From NCBI GenBank assembly GCA_052180195.1, contig CP197469.1: a stretch of 64,000 nucleotides of DNA; one strand, 5' to 3'. The DNA is from Gottfriedia sp002574545 (GTDB lineage: Bacteria; Bacillota; Bacilli; Bacillales; Bacillaceae_G). Both the position numbers and the translations under genes were made by a program. Below, piece after piece: positions 19,413 to 29,740 of this stretch (positions are counted from its first letter, which is position 1; each line of letters starts with the position of its first letter). Under the pieces are notes generated by a model that was not told where the DNA came from, ran no database searches, and was given only the letters and a program-made list of their open reading frames with translations.

Positions 19413-19989
19413 ATTACCGATTGATAAGCGAATTTATGTAAAACGGACGTGTATAGGTAAGTTGGGGAAGTTAAGTTATATTTTCTCTGTATGGGTAACT
19501 TAATTTTCGTTATCCACACATCCAAAATAAAACTTATGTTCCTCTATCCCCTAATCTACATCTACTATCTAGCTATTCTTTTAATCTTTTTGTTTGGTTG
19601 TTCTTGAATTTGAACTTTAAGGTCTTGTAAACTCAGCTATCGAGGAATGGACAACGGCTGGAAGGCAGACTAACCCCTTGCAAAAAAATTGAGGTTAAAA
19701 TCTGCCTTTCCATACAAATAAATGTCTCAGCACTACTGAGTTATGGTATCCGTATGTATATGTCAAAGGTTCTTTAGCTGATTTAACTATGTTTTTTAAT
19801 CTACGGTTTACTGAAACCAAACTTAAAACGAAATATCAATTACCGGAGTAGTACATTTCACCAATTGATTAAGAGATTATAATTCTTTTTTTTAGTAATT
19901 GAAAATGTTACTATTAATCTTTATCGAACCATTAATATCCTTTTTATTAAAAGAGATTGTTCATTTTGGTGAAGAGTTTCTTCCTTATT

Positions 19990-20303
19990 CATTTTTTAAT
20001 TCTTTTCATGGTCCTTAACAAGCTTATAAAAGGTTGTCTTTTTTACACCAATTTCTTTAATAGCTCCTACAGCTGTCATTACCCCTGATTTCAATAATTG
20101 CAGATTTCAATAAACTCTTCATTTCGTTCGGCTTTTGGTCGTCTAAAAGAAACTCCGTTTAGATGTGCTGCATCAATTCCTTCTCGTTGATGCTTACGAA
20201 TCCTCCCGTCCCTCTTCAGCCATCCAAGAGAGAATTTACAAAACAAGTCTGCGATAAAGGTACCCAAACAATCTTTATATTGAGTTGTATATAATATAGT
20301 CAT
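19990..20303 (-). pseudogene. Serine resolvase remnant (C-terminal part)
   Basis: On the minus strand from 20303 down: YKDCLGTFIADLFCKFSLGW, then a broken stretch like R..REGIDAAHLNGVSFRRPKAERNEEF, then a helix-turn-helix tail. It matches the C-terminal half of the resolvase at 39755-40373. The N-terminal catalytic part with the nucleophile Ser is missing and the rest has frameshifts. It is a scar of a Tn3-type or plasmid resolvase. Confidence 0.75.
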
Positions 20304-20663
20304 ATATCAAATATAAGTGACCTTTAGCTTGATAGACAAAGAGGATAATTCCACTTGGCTTCAAGCTTTTTTATTGATTAGAAAAATTGATATTAATGTG
20401 AGAATAACTCAGATCTTTTTATGTAAAGAAAAAATGATTAAATAGTAATATTTAGTTGTTTAAAGACTAATAAATTTATAGTTGATTAGTTTGGTATAGC
20501 ATTAAAATTTTATAATATTCAGTAAAAATATTGTAATAAGAATGTAACGAATTTATAATTTTATTTATTTTCAAAATATTAAGAAGGGAATATGAAATTC
20601 AGAAAAAAATGGTCAGTTTCTATTTAGAAAATATCAAAATTGAATAAGAGGATGGCTATACAC
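20304..20663. other. Upstream region of RHS module C
   Basis: AT-rich, no gene. A long-loop hairpin AGCTTGA / TCAAGCT followed by T6 (about 20326-20372) may end transcription from the left. The promoter of module C must lie in the remaining 290 bp; I cannot pick one box pair with confidence. Confidence 0.4.
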
Positions 20664-23600
20664 ATGAAGAAACATACACTAAGGTTTTTCTTTATTAGGA
20701 TTTTGTTAACAGTTTTAGTGATTAGTTCAATTCAATTAAAAGCATTTGCTGAAGAATTAACTAGTACGAAAAAAGTTGATGAGACAGTAGTTCAAACAAA
20801 CTCAGTTGAAAATACTGAACCACAAGTCGGAGAATTAATTGATGAGCGTACGGCTAATACCAAGACATTCTATAATGGCGACGGTAAATACACTGAAAAA
20901 GTCTACTTTGAACCTGTAAATATGAAAGAACCAGGAGAAACAAACTTCGAAGAAATTTCTCCGGATTTGGTAAAAGATAATACAACTACAAATATCATAA
21001 CAACAGAAAATACTGCGATAGATACTGAATTCCTTAAAACAATGTCAAATGGCAAATACGCTAATTTTTCATATAAAGGGCATTCTATGTCATTGTCTCT
21101 ATTACAGGCTGCGGGAGAAGATAAAACAACATTAAACGCAAGTGATGTTGATGCCAAGTTTGTTGAGAATACGAACAAAATAGTTCATGAAGGTGTTTTT
21201 CCGCAAATCGATTTACAAAACTACACTTTTAATCAAAATACAAAAGAAGATTTAGTTTTACACCAATACGATGGTTATCATATTTTTACATTTAATATTC
21301 AAACTGACTTAAAAGCGACAATTGATGAAGATGGAAATATTCAAATGAAAGATGACGAAGATAAGAAGATTTTTGAATTGCCGAAACCATTTATGTCGGA
21401 TTCGAATATTAATGAAGGTTCTGGAGAAGCAGTTACATCTGATAAAGTGAGCTACGATATCGAAGAAATAGATGGTGGATATAAATTAAGGTTAAATGCG
21501 GATCCAAACTGGTTAGCAAGTCCTGATCGAGTTTTCCCAGTGTTTATTGATCCGACAACTTCTGTAACGGATTCATCAGATACGTTTGTAATGAGCGCCT
21601 ATCCAACTACTAATTATTCTAGCACCTCTTCAAAATGGGACTCTGGGCTAGGTGCATATATCTTAAAAATTGGTAATTATGATAGTACTACTGGTACTTG
21701 TTATGCATTTTTAAACCAAGGGCTACCAGCAAATCTAACTGGTTTAACGATTACTAGTGCTTCATTTAATGCATACGTAAAACATAGTGCTTCTTCGAGT
21801 GCAACAGGTATTTGGTTAGATCGTATTACAGGATCATGGTCTAATTCGTCTGTAACTTGGGATACGAAACCTAGTTCTACAAATATAGCAACTACTACTG
21901 TAGGAGAGGGTCAGTGGGCCAACTTCGATATTACAAATACAGTAAAAAGTTGGCTAAGTGGTTCTTTAACTAATTATGGTCTAAAATTACATGAAAACGG
22001 AAATGGATCAGCTTATTGGAAAAAAATAATTTCAACTTCAAATTCTGATAACAATCCATACATATCTGTTAACTATACAATTCCTACTCCTGATTCACCA
22101 ACTGGGAAAGCCTATTCATATGGTGATAGTACTAATTCAGGATACGTTGATTTAAATTGGGATGCAGTTCCAGGTGCTACTAGCTATAAAGTGTTAATTT
22201 TCAATGGGAATGATTATGATGAGTTTTCTGTTGGAAATGTAACAAGCTGGAGTACAAAAGGGAGGAAAATTTGGCCATCGCCATCAGAAATCGCAAGTGG
22301 AATTTATACATTGCATCATGTCAGTACAGATGGTGGAGTAGAACTACCAAATGATCCATCAGCTTTATATAAAAAGAATGGAAATAAATACCCTACAAAT
22401 ACAAATTATTGGTTTCGAATAAAAGCTATCTATCCATTAGGTGAAAGTGCTCAATCTGACCCACCTTTTAAACCGACGATACCAAATCTGAAATTTGCAG
22501 AAATGACCTCTGTTAATAGTTTTACTAGAGGAACAAACGGATATATTGATTTAAGTTGGAAGCCTGTGCCAGGTGCAACTGGTTACAAGTTTTTAATGTA
22601 TAACGGAAAAGCTTTCGAATCATTAGATATCGGCAATGTGACATCATGGACAACGAAAGATAAAAAGTATTGGCCAAAACCGACAGAAAGTTATGATTTA
22701 CATTTAGATAACACAAAATCGGGTGATGAACTAGCAATAGATCCATCTATAGTCTATCAAAAAGCAAATCCCAATTATAAACCAAGATATTACGTATTAA
22801 AAATTGTTCCATATAATGCTAATGGTGAGACGGTGCAACCTGCAGCATCCTATCCATACATTCCGCTAATCCCTGTACCTAGTCCTCCAACAGGACGAGC
22901 TTATACAAATTTAAGTCAAAGTAACTCAGGATACGTAAACTTGAGTTGGGATAAGATTTCGGGAGCAACAGGTTATAAAGTATGGGTTTACAATGGAAAA
23001 GACTATGAATCCTATGATGTAGGGGATGTAGATAATTGGACCACACAAAATAAAGGAATTTGGCCGAGTCAATCGGAAATTGATGGTGGCATGAAAAATT
23101 TACATCATCCGACTAACCCGGATGATCCTAATTATGGTGGTGTAGAATTACCTCTCGAACCATCTAAACTGTATGCAAAAAATGGGACAACTTATGCAAC
23201 TAGTCCATACTATTACTTTAGGATAAGTGCATATAATACCCAAGGAGAAACTGTATATTCAACAACATATTTTAGAACAGTAATTGGAGAAGCAGTTCCG
23301 TTTTTAGGGACAGAAGACTATTGGTCATTAGTTGATGTACCGTATGGAAAGGTAAATGTTGCGACAGGAAATCTTGTTGTCGATGAAAATGATTTTTCGA
23401 TTCCAGGTAGAGGACCAGGTCTACATTTAAACAGAACGTACAACAGCTTATCTGAATCAGTTGGGTTATTTGGAACGCATTGGCATTCAGATGTCGAAAT
23501 GAGTATGGTAACTTCGACAGATCAAAGTAAAGTTAGCTTTAACGATGAAGATGGTACATTACACGTGTTCACGAAAGAGGCGGATGGTTCGTTTAAAGCG

Positions 23601-26600
23601 CCAACAGGTGTGTACCTTGAATTAACAGAGGATTCAAATATCTATTTGTTAAAGGATACTGATCAATCAACAATCTATTTTTCAAAAACAACCGGACGAA
23701 TAACACAAATAAAGGACAGGTATGGCAATACGTTAACTTATACGTATGATAGTAATGGAAAATTAACGACAATGACGGATGCATCTAATCGAACATTAAC
23801 GTTTGAATATAATTCGAGTGGACTCATTTCTAGTGTGACAGGTCCAGACAACCATAAGGTATCGTATACTTACCAGGATGGATTTTTAACAAGTGTTACT
23901 CAATCCGCAAGTCAAGTGACTTCTTATGAATATGAAGATGGCAATTTAGTCAAAGTATTTGAACCTAATCACACGGCAGAAAAGCCAGTTATTGATCAAT
24001 TTGTCTATGATGAAACAAAAAATGTGATTGAACTACTGGATCCAAAACATCAATCGTATCGAATTGATTATGACCAAACAAATCATTTAGTTACATTGAC
24101 TTCTCCAAAAGGATCGAAAAATCAATATACGTATAATGATGCCGCGAATCCAACAAAAATAATCGAAGATGTGGATGGATTAAACATAACAACGACATTT
24201 AATTATGTTGGCAATAATTTAGTCGAAACAACTGACCCAAATGACGAAGGCGCATCTGATCCAACTGAAAAGTATACGTATGATGGAAGTGGGAATATTC
24301 TAACTTCTACAGACACTTATGGGACAGAAACCTATAAATACAATCAGAATAATGATAGGACGTCCGTTGTTGATACAGAAGGTGACAAAACAACGATTGC
24401 GTATGATGATTTTGACGCTGTATCTGAGACAAACCAAACTGGTAAAACATCATCAATTGCAAATTATCAAAAAGATACAAATGGAAACAGTAACGGGAAT
24501 CTTTTGGAATCAAGTTACTCGTTAGCCACATCAACAAACTTATTATTGAATAACAGTTTCGAGAATGACCTGACTAGTTGGTCTACTAACAGAACAAATG
24601 ACACAGGAACACTGACAATTGATTCAATAACAGCAAATGGTCTAACAGGAACCAAATCGTTAAAACTTTCAGCTCAATCGACAAGTAGTGCAAAAGGATT
24701 TATAGCAGCTACACAACAATTTGATATTGAAGCTAATAAGCAGTATACACTTAGTGGTTTAATTAAAACGGATGTTTCAAAAGGAAATGCTTTCTTTAAT
24801 GTTTTAGTGATGGATGCAAATGGCACAGCTGTTTTATGGACAGATAATCGTTATAGTCAAATTACAGGAAAGCGAAATTGGACAGAACGACAATTATCGT
24901 TTAAAACTCCTGCGAATGCGAAACTGATTCGTGTATATTTAGAAATTGAACATTATGATCCGACTGCATCTGGTTCAGCGTGGTTTGATCAAATTCAATT
25001 GGAAAAGGGTGACATTTCATCAAGCTATAACCCAATTTTAAATAGTAGTTTTAATGGTACACTTACGAATTGGACAGGAACTGGAGGTGCTATTGATACT
25101 ACCAATGGATTTGAAGATTCTAATTCACTAAAGGTAGAAAGAACAGCAACTACAAATGCAGCCAGTGAATACAAACAAACTTTCATTTTAGGACAAACTT
25201 CATCAGATGAGTCTTTTGACATTACTTTAACGGGGCTTTCAAAAGCAGACAATGTTATTAGGAAAGGAACAGTTTCAGATCGTGATTATGCAATTGTTGG
25301 AAAAGTAACATATACTGATAACTCAACAAATGAATTTGTAGCTAATTTTCCAATAGGAACGCAGGATTGGAATCGTGCAGCAATCAAAATTCCAGCAATC
25401 AAAATTCCAGAAACAAAACGAATCACAAAGATTGAAGTGTCAACTTTATTTAAAGGAAACTATACAGGAACTGTTTGGTTTGATGGATTACGCTTATTAA
25501 AAGGTGCTATTGTTACAAAAAATGAATATGAAGATGATGCGAAGAACTATGTTACTAAAAGAGAAGACGAATTAGGGAACACTATATCTGCAACATTTGA
25601 TAAAAATGGTAATCAAAAAACTGAAACAGATGCAAAAGGCAATACAATAAACTATCAGTATGATTTATCAGATCGACTTTCAAATCTTTCATTAGAGAAT
25701 GGAACCTCAATTAGTTATAAATACGACCAAAGTGGAAACGTGCTTTCTAAAACAATTGAAGACTATCAAGGAAAGAAGCAAACTTTCACGTATTTCTATG
25801 ATGCAATTAATGAATTAACAGAAACAGTGGGGCCGCTTAATGAAAAAAGCACAAATGAATATGATGCTGCAGGTAATCTCGTAAAAGTAACTCTACCAAA
25901 TGGTAACATAATTACAAATGTGTATGATGGAGCAGACCGTATTAAGAGTGTATCTTTTAATGATGAAAAAACTTATGAATATAATTATGATAAAAATGGA
26001 AATGAATTATCAGTAAAGTATTTAAGCGAAGGGCGAACAAAATCAAGAACGTTTGATGAAAAAGATCGTGTTATAAAGCAAGAGGATCGTGGAGCGACGC
26101 AGGAATGGATTTATCCTATTGAATCAGATGAATTAAGTCAATTTAAAGTTAATCATGATAGTTTTAACCAGCAATTGACTTATCAATATAATAATTTAGA
26201 TCAAGAAATCTTTGTGAATGATGGTGAACATTCGTATCGTTTTGATTACGATGAACGAGGTAATGTGCGAACGTACACAGCAGGTAATGGCGCAGGTACA
26301 TCATATAAATTTGATGACCGTGGTAACGTCCAACAAATCGTTGTCGGTAACAAAGATGGGCTTGATATTCTTGATGAAACATATACGTACGATAAAAATG
26401 GAAACCGAACAAGTATTGAATATGCAGACGATCAACAGATTTCGTATGAATATGGAAATCTAGATCAATTGAAAAAAGAATCCCTAAAAGATGGGACGAT
26501 TAAAGAATATACGTATGATGGCTTTGGTAATCGTACAGCTGTTAAAGAAACGAAAAATGGTCTGACAAATGAAACTACTGCGAAATTTAATCTTAACAAT

Positions 26601-27692
26601 CAACTTATTGACTTTGGATCTGTGTCAATTTTATACGATGAAAATGGTAATCGAAAAGAAGATGGAGATTACATTTATAAGTGGAACGAACAGGGGCAAT
26701 TAGAGTCTATCACAAGGAAAGGTCAAGGTTCACCATTTGCAATCTATCGTTACGATGAATTGGATCGTCGTATAGAAAAAATTGTAGATGGTAACACAAC
26801 AAAGTACTATTACGATGGAGACAGTATCAACGTATTATATGAAACAGATAATACAGGGGCTGTGTTACGATCGTATATCTATTCAACTAATGGTCAACGC
26901 CTAGCGATGAAAACTCAAGGGCAACTATTTTATTACCACTATAACGCTCATGGAGACGTTATTGCATTAACTGATCAATCAGGCCAAATTGTCGCATCTT
27001 ATGAGTACGATGCTTGGGGAAATGTGATTAAATCTGATGCACAAGGTTTTGCTAATGATAATCCATTTGGTTATGCGGGTTATATGTATGATAAAGAAAC
27101 AAAGTTATATTACTTGATTGCAAGATATTATCAACCTGAAACTGGAGTATTCTTATCACTTGATCCGGAACCTGGAGAGCAAGATGACGTTATAACTCAA
27201 AATGGTTATACTTATGTAAGCAATAATCCAATTAATCTTGCAGATTGTGACGGAAAAGCTAACCAACAAATAGGTCCAAATGAAGGCGGTGGAGGCGGTG
27301 CCTACCGCGGCCCAAGTAAAGTTAAAACCTATAAACCAAAACTTCCTAAACCGAGCAATAAAGTTAAAGGATCAATAAAGCCGATTAAGAGTGTCAAGTT
27401 AGGTAATTTACCCGCAAAAGTACAAGAAATGTATGGTAAATATAGTAAAAGTGGTTGGAAAGGAAACGTAAGTGGTCAGACAAAGGGAACAAAAGCTGGA
27501 GGGAAATATGAAAATGATAATTTAAAACTCCCATCAAAAACAAAAAGTGGTAAGCGTATTACTTATAAAGAATTTGATGTTAATAATAAAAAAGCAGGTC
27601 AAAAACGAGATGACAAGCGATTTGTAAAAGGAAGTAATGGTAAAATTTACTACACGCCAGATCATTATGGTACATTCCAACTAATACAATAG
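20664..27692 (+). CDS. RHS module C: intact WapA-like toxin with barnase-type RNase tip
   Basis: 2342-residue secreted RHS protein. Order: signal peptide (about 8-30); a pro-region; a DNRLRE-like wall-binding domain (about 300-450; DTFVMSAYPTTNYSS); three fibronectin-III-like repeats (about 470-870; GYVDLNWDAVPGATSYK type); a DUF6531-like entry region (YGKVNVATGNLVVDEND); YD repeats; two carbohydrate-binding-like domains (about 1300-1610); more YD repeats; and the RHS core end (GYAGYMYDKETKLYYLIARYY, ADCDGKA about 2195). The tip ends with LPSKTKSGKRITYKEFD to YYTPDHYGTF, which aligns with barnase. Glu2303, Arg2315, Arg2319 and His2334 correspond to barnase Glu73, Arg83, Arg87 and His102. ATG 20664 follows AAGAGG; a TTG at 20640 is less likely. 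A barstar-like gene follows. The toxin should cut RNA in a neighbouring cell after contact. Confidence 0.92.
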   Translation: MKKHTLRFFFIRILLTVLVISSIQLKAFAEELTSTKKVDETVVQTNSVENTEPQVGELIDERTANTKTFYNGDGKYTEKVYFEPVNMKEPGETNFEEISPDLVKDNTTTNIITTENTAIDTEFLKTMSNGKYANFSYKGHSMSLSLLQAAGEDKTTLNASDVDAKFVENTNKIVHEGVFPQIDLQNYTFNQNTKEDLVLHQYDGYHIFTFNIQTDLKATIDEDGNIQMKDDEDKKIFELPKPFMSDSNINEGSGEAVTSDKVSYDIEEIDGGYKLRLNADPNWLASPDRVFPVFIDPTTSVTDSSDTFVMSAYPTTNYSSTSSKWDSGLGAYILKIGNYDSTTGTCYAFLNQGLPANLTGLTITSASFNAYVKHSASSSATGIWLDRITGSWSNSSVTWDTKPSSTNIATTTVGEGQWANFDITNTVKSWLSGSLTNYGLKLHENGNGSAYWKKIISTSNSDNNPYISVNYTIPTPDSPTGKAYSYGDSTNSGYVDLNWDAVPGATSYKVLIFNGNDYDEFSVGNVTSWSTKGRKIWPSPSEIASGIYTLHHVSTDGGVELPNDPSALYKKNGNKYPTNTNYWFRIKAIYPLGESAQSDPPFKPTIPNLKFAEMTSVNSFTRGTNGYIDLSWKPVPGATGYKFLMYNGKAFESLDIGNVTSWTTKDKKYWPKPTESYDLHLDNTKSGDELAIDPSIVYQKANPNYKPRYYVLKIVPYNANGETVQPAASYPYIPLIPVPSPPTGRAYTNLSQSNSGYVNLSWDKISGATGYKVWVYNGKDYESYDVGDVDNWTTQNKGIWPSQSEIDGGMKNLHHPTNPDDPNYGGVELPLEPSKLYAKNGTTYATSPYYYFRISAYNTQGETVYSTTYFRTVIGEAVPFLGTEDYWSLVDVPYGKVNVATGNLVVDENDFSIPGRGPGLHLNRTYNSLSESVGLFGTHWHSDVEMSMVTSTDQSKVSFNDEDGTLHVFTKEADGSFKAPTGVYLELTEDSNIYLLKDTDQSTIYFSKTTGRITQIKDRYGNTLTYTYDSNGKLTTMTDASNRTLTFEYNSSGLISSVTGPDNHKVSYTYQDGFLTSVTQSASQVTSYEYEDGNLVKVFEPNHTAEKPVIDQFVYDETKNVIELLDPKHQSYRIDYDQTNHLVTLTSPKGSKNQYTYNDAANPTKIIEDVDGLNITTTFNYVGNNLVETTDPNDEGASDPTEKYTYDGSGNILTSTDTYGTETYKYNQNNDRTSVVDTEGDKTTIAYDDFDAVSETNQTGKTSSIANYQKDTNGNSNGNLLESSYSLATSTNLLLNNSFENDLTSWSTNRTNDTGTLTIDSITANGLTGTKSLKLSAQSTSSAKGFIAATQQFDIEANKQYTLSGLIKTDVSKGNAFFNVLVMDANGTAVLWTDNRYSQITGKRNWTERQLSFKTPANAKLIRVYLEIEHYDPTASGSAWFDQIQLEKGDISSSYNPILNSSFNGTLTNWTGTGGAIDTTNGFEDSNSLKVERTATTNAASEYKQTFILGQTSSDESFDITLTGLSKADNVIRKGTVSDRDYAIVGKVTYTDNSTNEFVANFPIGTQDWNRAAIKIPAIKIPETKRITKIEVSTLFKGNYTGTVWFDGLRLLKGAIVTKNEYEDDAKNYVTKREDELGNTISATFDKNGNQKTETDAKGNTINYQYDLSDRLSNLSLENGTSISYKYDQSGNVLSKTIEDYQGKKQTFTYFYDAINELTETVGPLNEKSTNEYDAAGNLVKVTLPNGNIITNVYDGADRIKSVSFNDEKTYEYNYDKNGNELSVKYLSEGRTKSRTFDEKDRVIKQEDRGATQEWIYPIESDELSQFKVNHDSFNQQLTYQYNNLDQEIFVNDGEHSYRFDYDERGNVRTYTAGNGAGTSYKFDDRGNVQQIVVGNKDGLDILDETYTYDKNGNRTSIEYADDQQISYEYGNLDQLKKESLKDGTIKEYTYDGFGNRTAVKETKNGLTNETTAKFNLNNQLIDFGSVSILYDENGNRKEDGDYIYKWNEQGQLESITRKGQGSPFAIYRYDELDRRIEKIVDGNTTKYYYDGDSINVLYETDNTGAVLRSYIYSTNGQRLAMKTQGQLFYYHYNAHGDVIALTDQSGQIVASYEYDAWGNVIKSDAQGFANDNPFGYAGYMYDKETKLYYLIARYYQPETGVFLSLDPEPGEQDDVITQNGYTYVSNNPINLADCDGKANQQIGPNEGGGGGAYRGPSKVKTYKPKLPKPSNKVKGSIKPIKSVKLGNLPAKVQEMYGKYSKSGWKGNVSGQTKGTKAGGKYENDNLKLPSKTKSGKRITYKEFDVNNKKAGQKRDDKRFVKGSNGKIYYTPDHYGTFQLIQ

Positions 27693-27782
27693 AAAGAATC
27701 GTTTTATACTAAGTATAAAAATCTGTACTAATATTATTTGAGATTTTGAGCCATGTATTTCAATAGAAAGTGAGATGAGTAA

Positions 27783-28184
27783 ATGAAAAATAAGATTATT
27801 AAAGTAGACTTCAATGAAATGTTAAAGTTGAAAAAGGAACTTAGTCTTGTTGATTCTTTGTTGTTAGTAGAACTAAATGGCAAAAATATTCATTCTTGGG
27901 AGGATTATATAGAACAAATTGAGAGGGAATTTGACTTTCCCACAACTTGTATAGATAGTATGGACAGATATTTAGATTGGATAAGGGATTTAGATTGGAT
28001 TGAAAAAGATAGTTTCGCAATAGTAATATACAACTATAATGATTTTTTAAGTTCAGAATTAGAACTTAAGAATAAAATAATTAATAGATTTAAAAATACT
28101 ATACTGCCTTTTTGGGAGGAGGAAGTTGTCTATACTATGGTAGGAGGACAAGTGAAGTCCTTTAATGTCTACCTAGTAAATTAG
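27783..28184 (+). CDS. Barstar-like immunity protein for module C
   Basis: 133 residues, 90 bp after the toxin gene. The first 80 residues align by eye with barstar: LNGKNIHSWEDYIEQIEREF corresponds to the barstar segment with INGEQIRS.SDL...L. SMDRYLDWIRDL places Asp61 and Asp65 at the spacing of barstar Asp35 and Asp39, the residues that plug the RNase site. A hydrophobic strand (FAIVIYNYNDF) follows. It is longer than barstar (about 90 aa), with an extra C-terminal segment. The cytoplasmic location (no signal) is as expected. The barnase-type tip next door makes the assignment much stronger than the sequence alone. Confidence 0.82.
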   Translation: MKNKIIKVDFNEMLKLKKELSLVDSLLLVELNGKNIHSWEDYIEQIEREFDFPTTCIDSMDRYLDWIRDLDWIEKDSFAIVIYNYNDFLSSELELKNKIINRFKNTILPFWEEEVVYTMVGGQVKSFNVYLVN

Positions 28185-28565
28185 TTTTTGTTAACATTAT
28201 ATAGAATAAATTATTTCTTATATCGATATGTTCTTTAAAGTGTTTATTACTAAACTAAAAAACCTTAATAGAGTATAATCAGACCCTAAAAAGTAGAGAT
28301 GCAAAAAAATGAGTTATTTCCTTTTGTGATAAATCACGAATATATTCTCAGAATTTACTATTCTTTAAAACTTAGGACAAACTTATCAGAGTTTGTCCTT
28401 TTTCCACTATTTTTGATTAACTCTTTATAGTTTATCCGAAAAATATGGAAAAGCACGCACTAGAATGCTTCAGATGTGAGATATAGAATGAAACTAGTTT
28501 CTTCCTATTATTCATATTATAAATTAGACCTATCCTTAAACTCTTTTATAAGTTTGTAAAAAACG
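28185..28565. other. Intergenic region after the barstar gene
   Basis: No gene; AT-rich. It holds one strong terminator (28374-28403). Nothing else supportable. Confidence 0.5.
28374..28403 (+). terminator. Rho-independent terminator
   Basis: Perfect 10-bp stem AGGACAAACT / AGTTTGTCCT, 6-base loop, T5. Confidence 0.9.
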
Positions 28566-28845
28566 GGTGGCACATTCTCACCTAATTCAAAAAATGGTAA
28601 AAAATTAAAAGAAACTAAACTAAAATTAAATAATGTAGATACTTTAACTAATGGTCAGAGAGTTTATTTGTTTTTAGATAAATTTAATGGTCCTCGGATT
28701 AACAGGCGGCTATATTCCATTAGGGGCTTATCAAGGGAAATTCATAATAGATTCAGGAAAAGTTTCACGTATGAAGAATATCGAAAATGATTGGGAAGAA
28801 AATGATACTTTTAATTTAGAAGAGTTTAAATCAAAAATAAAGTAA
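28566..28845 (+). pseudogene. Frameshifted remnant of an exported-protein gene
   Basis: Two overlapping open stretches in different frames read naturally as one protein end. The first is GGTFSPNSKNGKKLKETKL to VYLFLDKFNG; the second is GLTGGYIPLGAYQGKFIIDS to FKSKIK and a TAA at 28843. The join lies near 28690. No start codon or signal region remains. The pattern (YLFL..., LTGGYIPLGAYQGKF) is like small exported Bacillus proteins of unknown role. Called from translation by eye. Confidence 0.55.
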
Positions 28846-28935
28846 GTGTACCAATTCAAAAATATATAGTATCTTATGTTTAAGATTAATTTAATCTTCT
28901 CGTTCTTAGAAAGTTTAAAATATAGGGAGGGTAAT

Positions 28936-29286
28936 ATGAGTAAACTTTGGAAAGTTATTTCAGCTTGTGCCTTATTTATCATTTTGTTAGTTATTAGTGT
29001 AAATGCAATAAGTGCTAATAATAATGATGATTATTCCTCCATTAAAAAATTTGCATGGGAAAGTTTAAGTGTTGATCAACAAAATGAAGTTACAGAAGAT
29101 TGGAAGGAAGCAACCGTCAAAAAGACTAAGCTTGAAAAAAAATATGGACTATTTGATGAAAAATACATTAATAAAAAAGTATATGCGGTTACCTTTAAAG
29201 TAGATGGAAATTCTCTTCTTGGCGATATTACAGCATATGTCTCTTTAAATAAAAAGACATTTATCGGAGTAGCTAATAGAGAATAA
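28936..29286 (+). CDS. Small exported protein, unknown function
   Basis: 116 residues from ATG 28936, which has a strong AGGGAGG at the right distance (the frame opens earlier at 28876). One N-terminal hydrophobic segment (about 7-25, ending NAISANN) is a signal peptide or anchor. The mature part is charged, with FAWESLSVDQQNEVTEDWKE and VYAVTFKVDG. I do not recognise the family. Single gene with its own terminator. Confidence 0.65.
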   Translation: MSKLWKVISACALFIILLVISVNAISANNNDDYSSIKKFAWESLSVDQQNEVTEDWKEATVKKTKLEKKYGLFDEKYINKKVYAVTFKVDGNSLLGDITAYVSLNKKTFIGVANRE

Positions 29287-29306
29287 TAAAATTAATTAAA
29301 ATTGAA

Positions 29307-29340
29307 AGTAGCCTTACCATCTGTAAGAGCTACTCTTTTT
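29307..29340 (+). terminator. Terminator after 28936-29286
   Basis: AGTAGCCTTAC / GTAAGAGCTACT stem with a small bulge, followed by CT5. Confidence 0.8.
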
Positions 29341-29473
29341 CTATCTGTAAATAAATAATGTTAAAAATAATAATCACATTATTTTACCGATTAAAAAGAT
29401 TTACGAATATATCACCAATATTTGCAAAAGAAAATGCCTTCTTATGCAACCCCCATGGTAGTTTAATAAGAAG

Positions 29474-29520
29474 CAATAGCAAAAGGAACTTCCTTAAAGG
29501 AAGTTCCTTTTGTTATTGCC
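29474..29520. terminator. Long near-perfect hairpin, possibly bidirectional terminator
   Basis: GCAATAGCAAAAGGAACTTC on the left mirrors GAAGTTCCTTTTGTTATTGC on the right with one mismatch and almost no loop. Confidence 0.7.
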
Positions 29521-29740
29521 GATAAGGTCCATGATGTAAACTATCGTTGCATGCTTTATTCATTGAAAAATCCCTATATAAATAGTACTTTAAGAGAATC
29601 ACTTTATAATTGGTTTTGGTTAATACCATTATTTTCAAAAAATACCAAAAATTAGAAACTTTCAGTTGGTAGAGTTGGATATTAGTGTTATCATAGATTA
29701 TAGTAAGACAAATACATAGCAAGTGGAGAGGATTATATTT

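Larger units (their letters stand above)
19157..19989. other. Non-coding stretch with terminators and repeats
   Basis: No gene recognised. It holds the terminator at 19254, the 83-bp direct repeat shared with 33402, a second terminator at 19387, a copy of the TTTATGTAAAACGGACGTGT motif (about 19434), and an imperfect inverted repeat GGAAGGCAGACTAACC / GGTTAAAATCTGCCTTTCC (about 19659-19713). The rest is AT-rich without an open frame of note. Confidence 0.5.
29287..29740. other. Intergenic region with terminators and dispersed motif
   Basis: No gene. It contains terminators at 29307 and 29474, then TTGCCGATAAGGTCCATGAT with GTAAACT (about 29515-29541), a copy of a motif found after other terminators in the window. 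Near the end is the GGAGAGG ribosome binding site of the next gene. Confidence 0.5.

Noticed and set aside
24319..24525. ORFs overlapping the RHS genes in other frames or on the opposite strand (for example 24319-24525, 26164-26412, 23593-23784)
   Set aside because: They arise from the repetitive coding sequence of the RHS gene, have no ribosome binding sites and show no natural protein composition.
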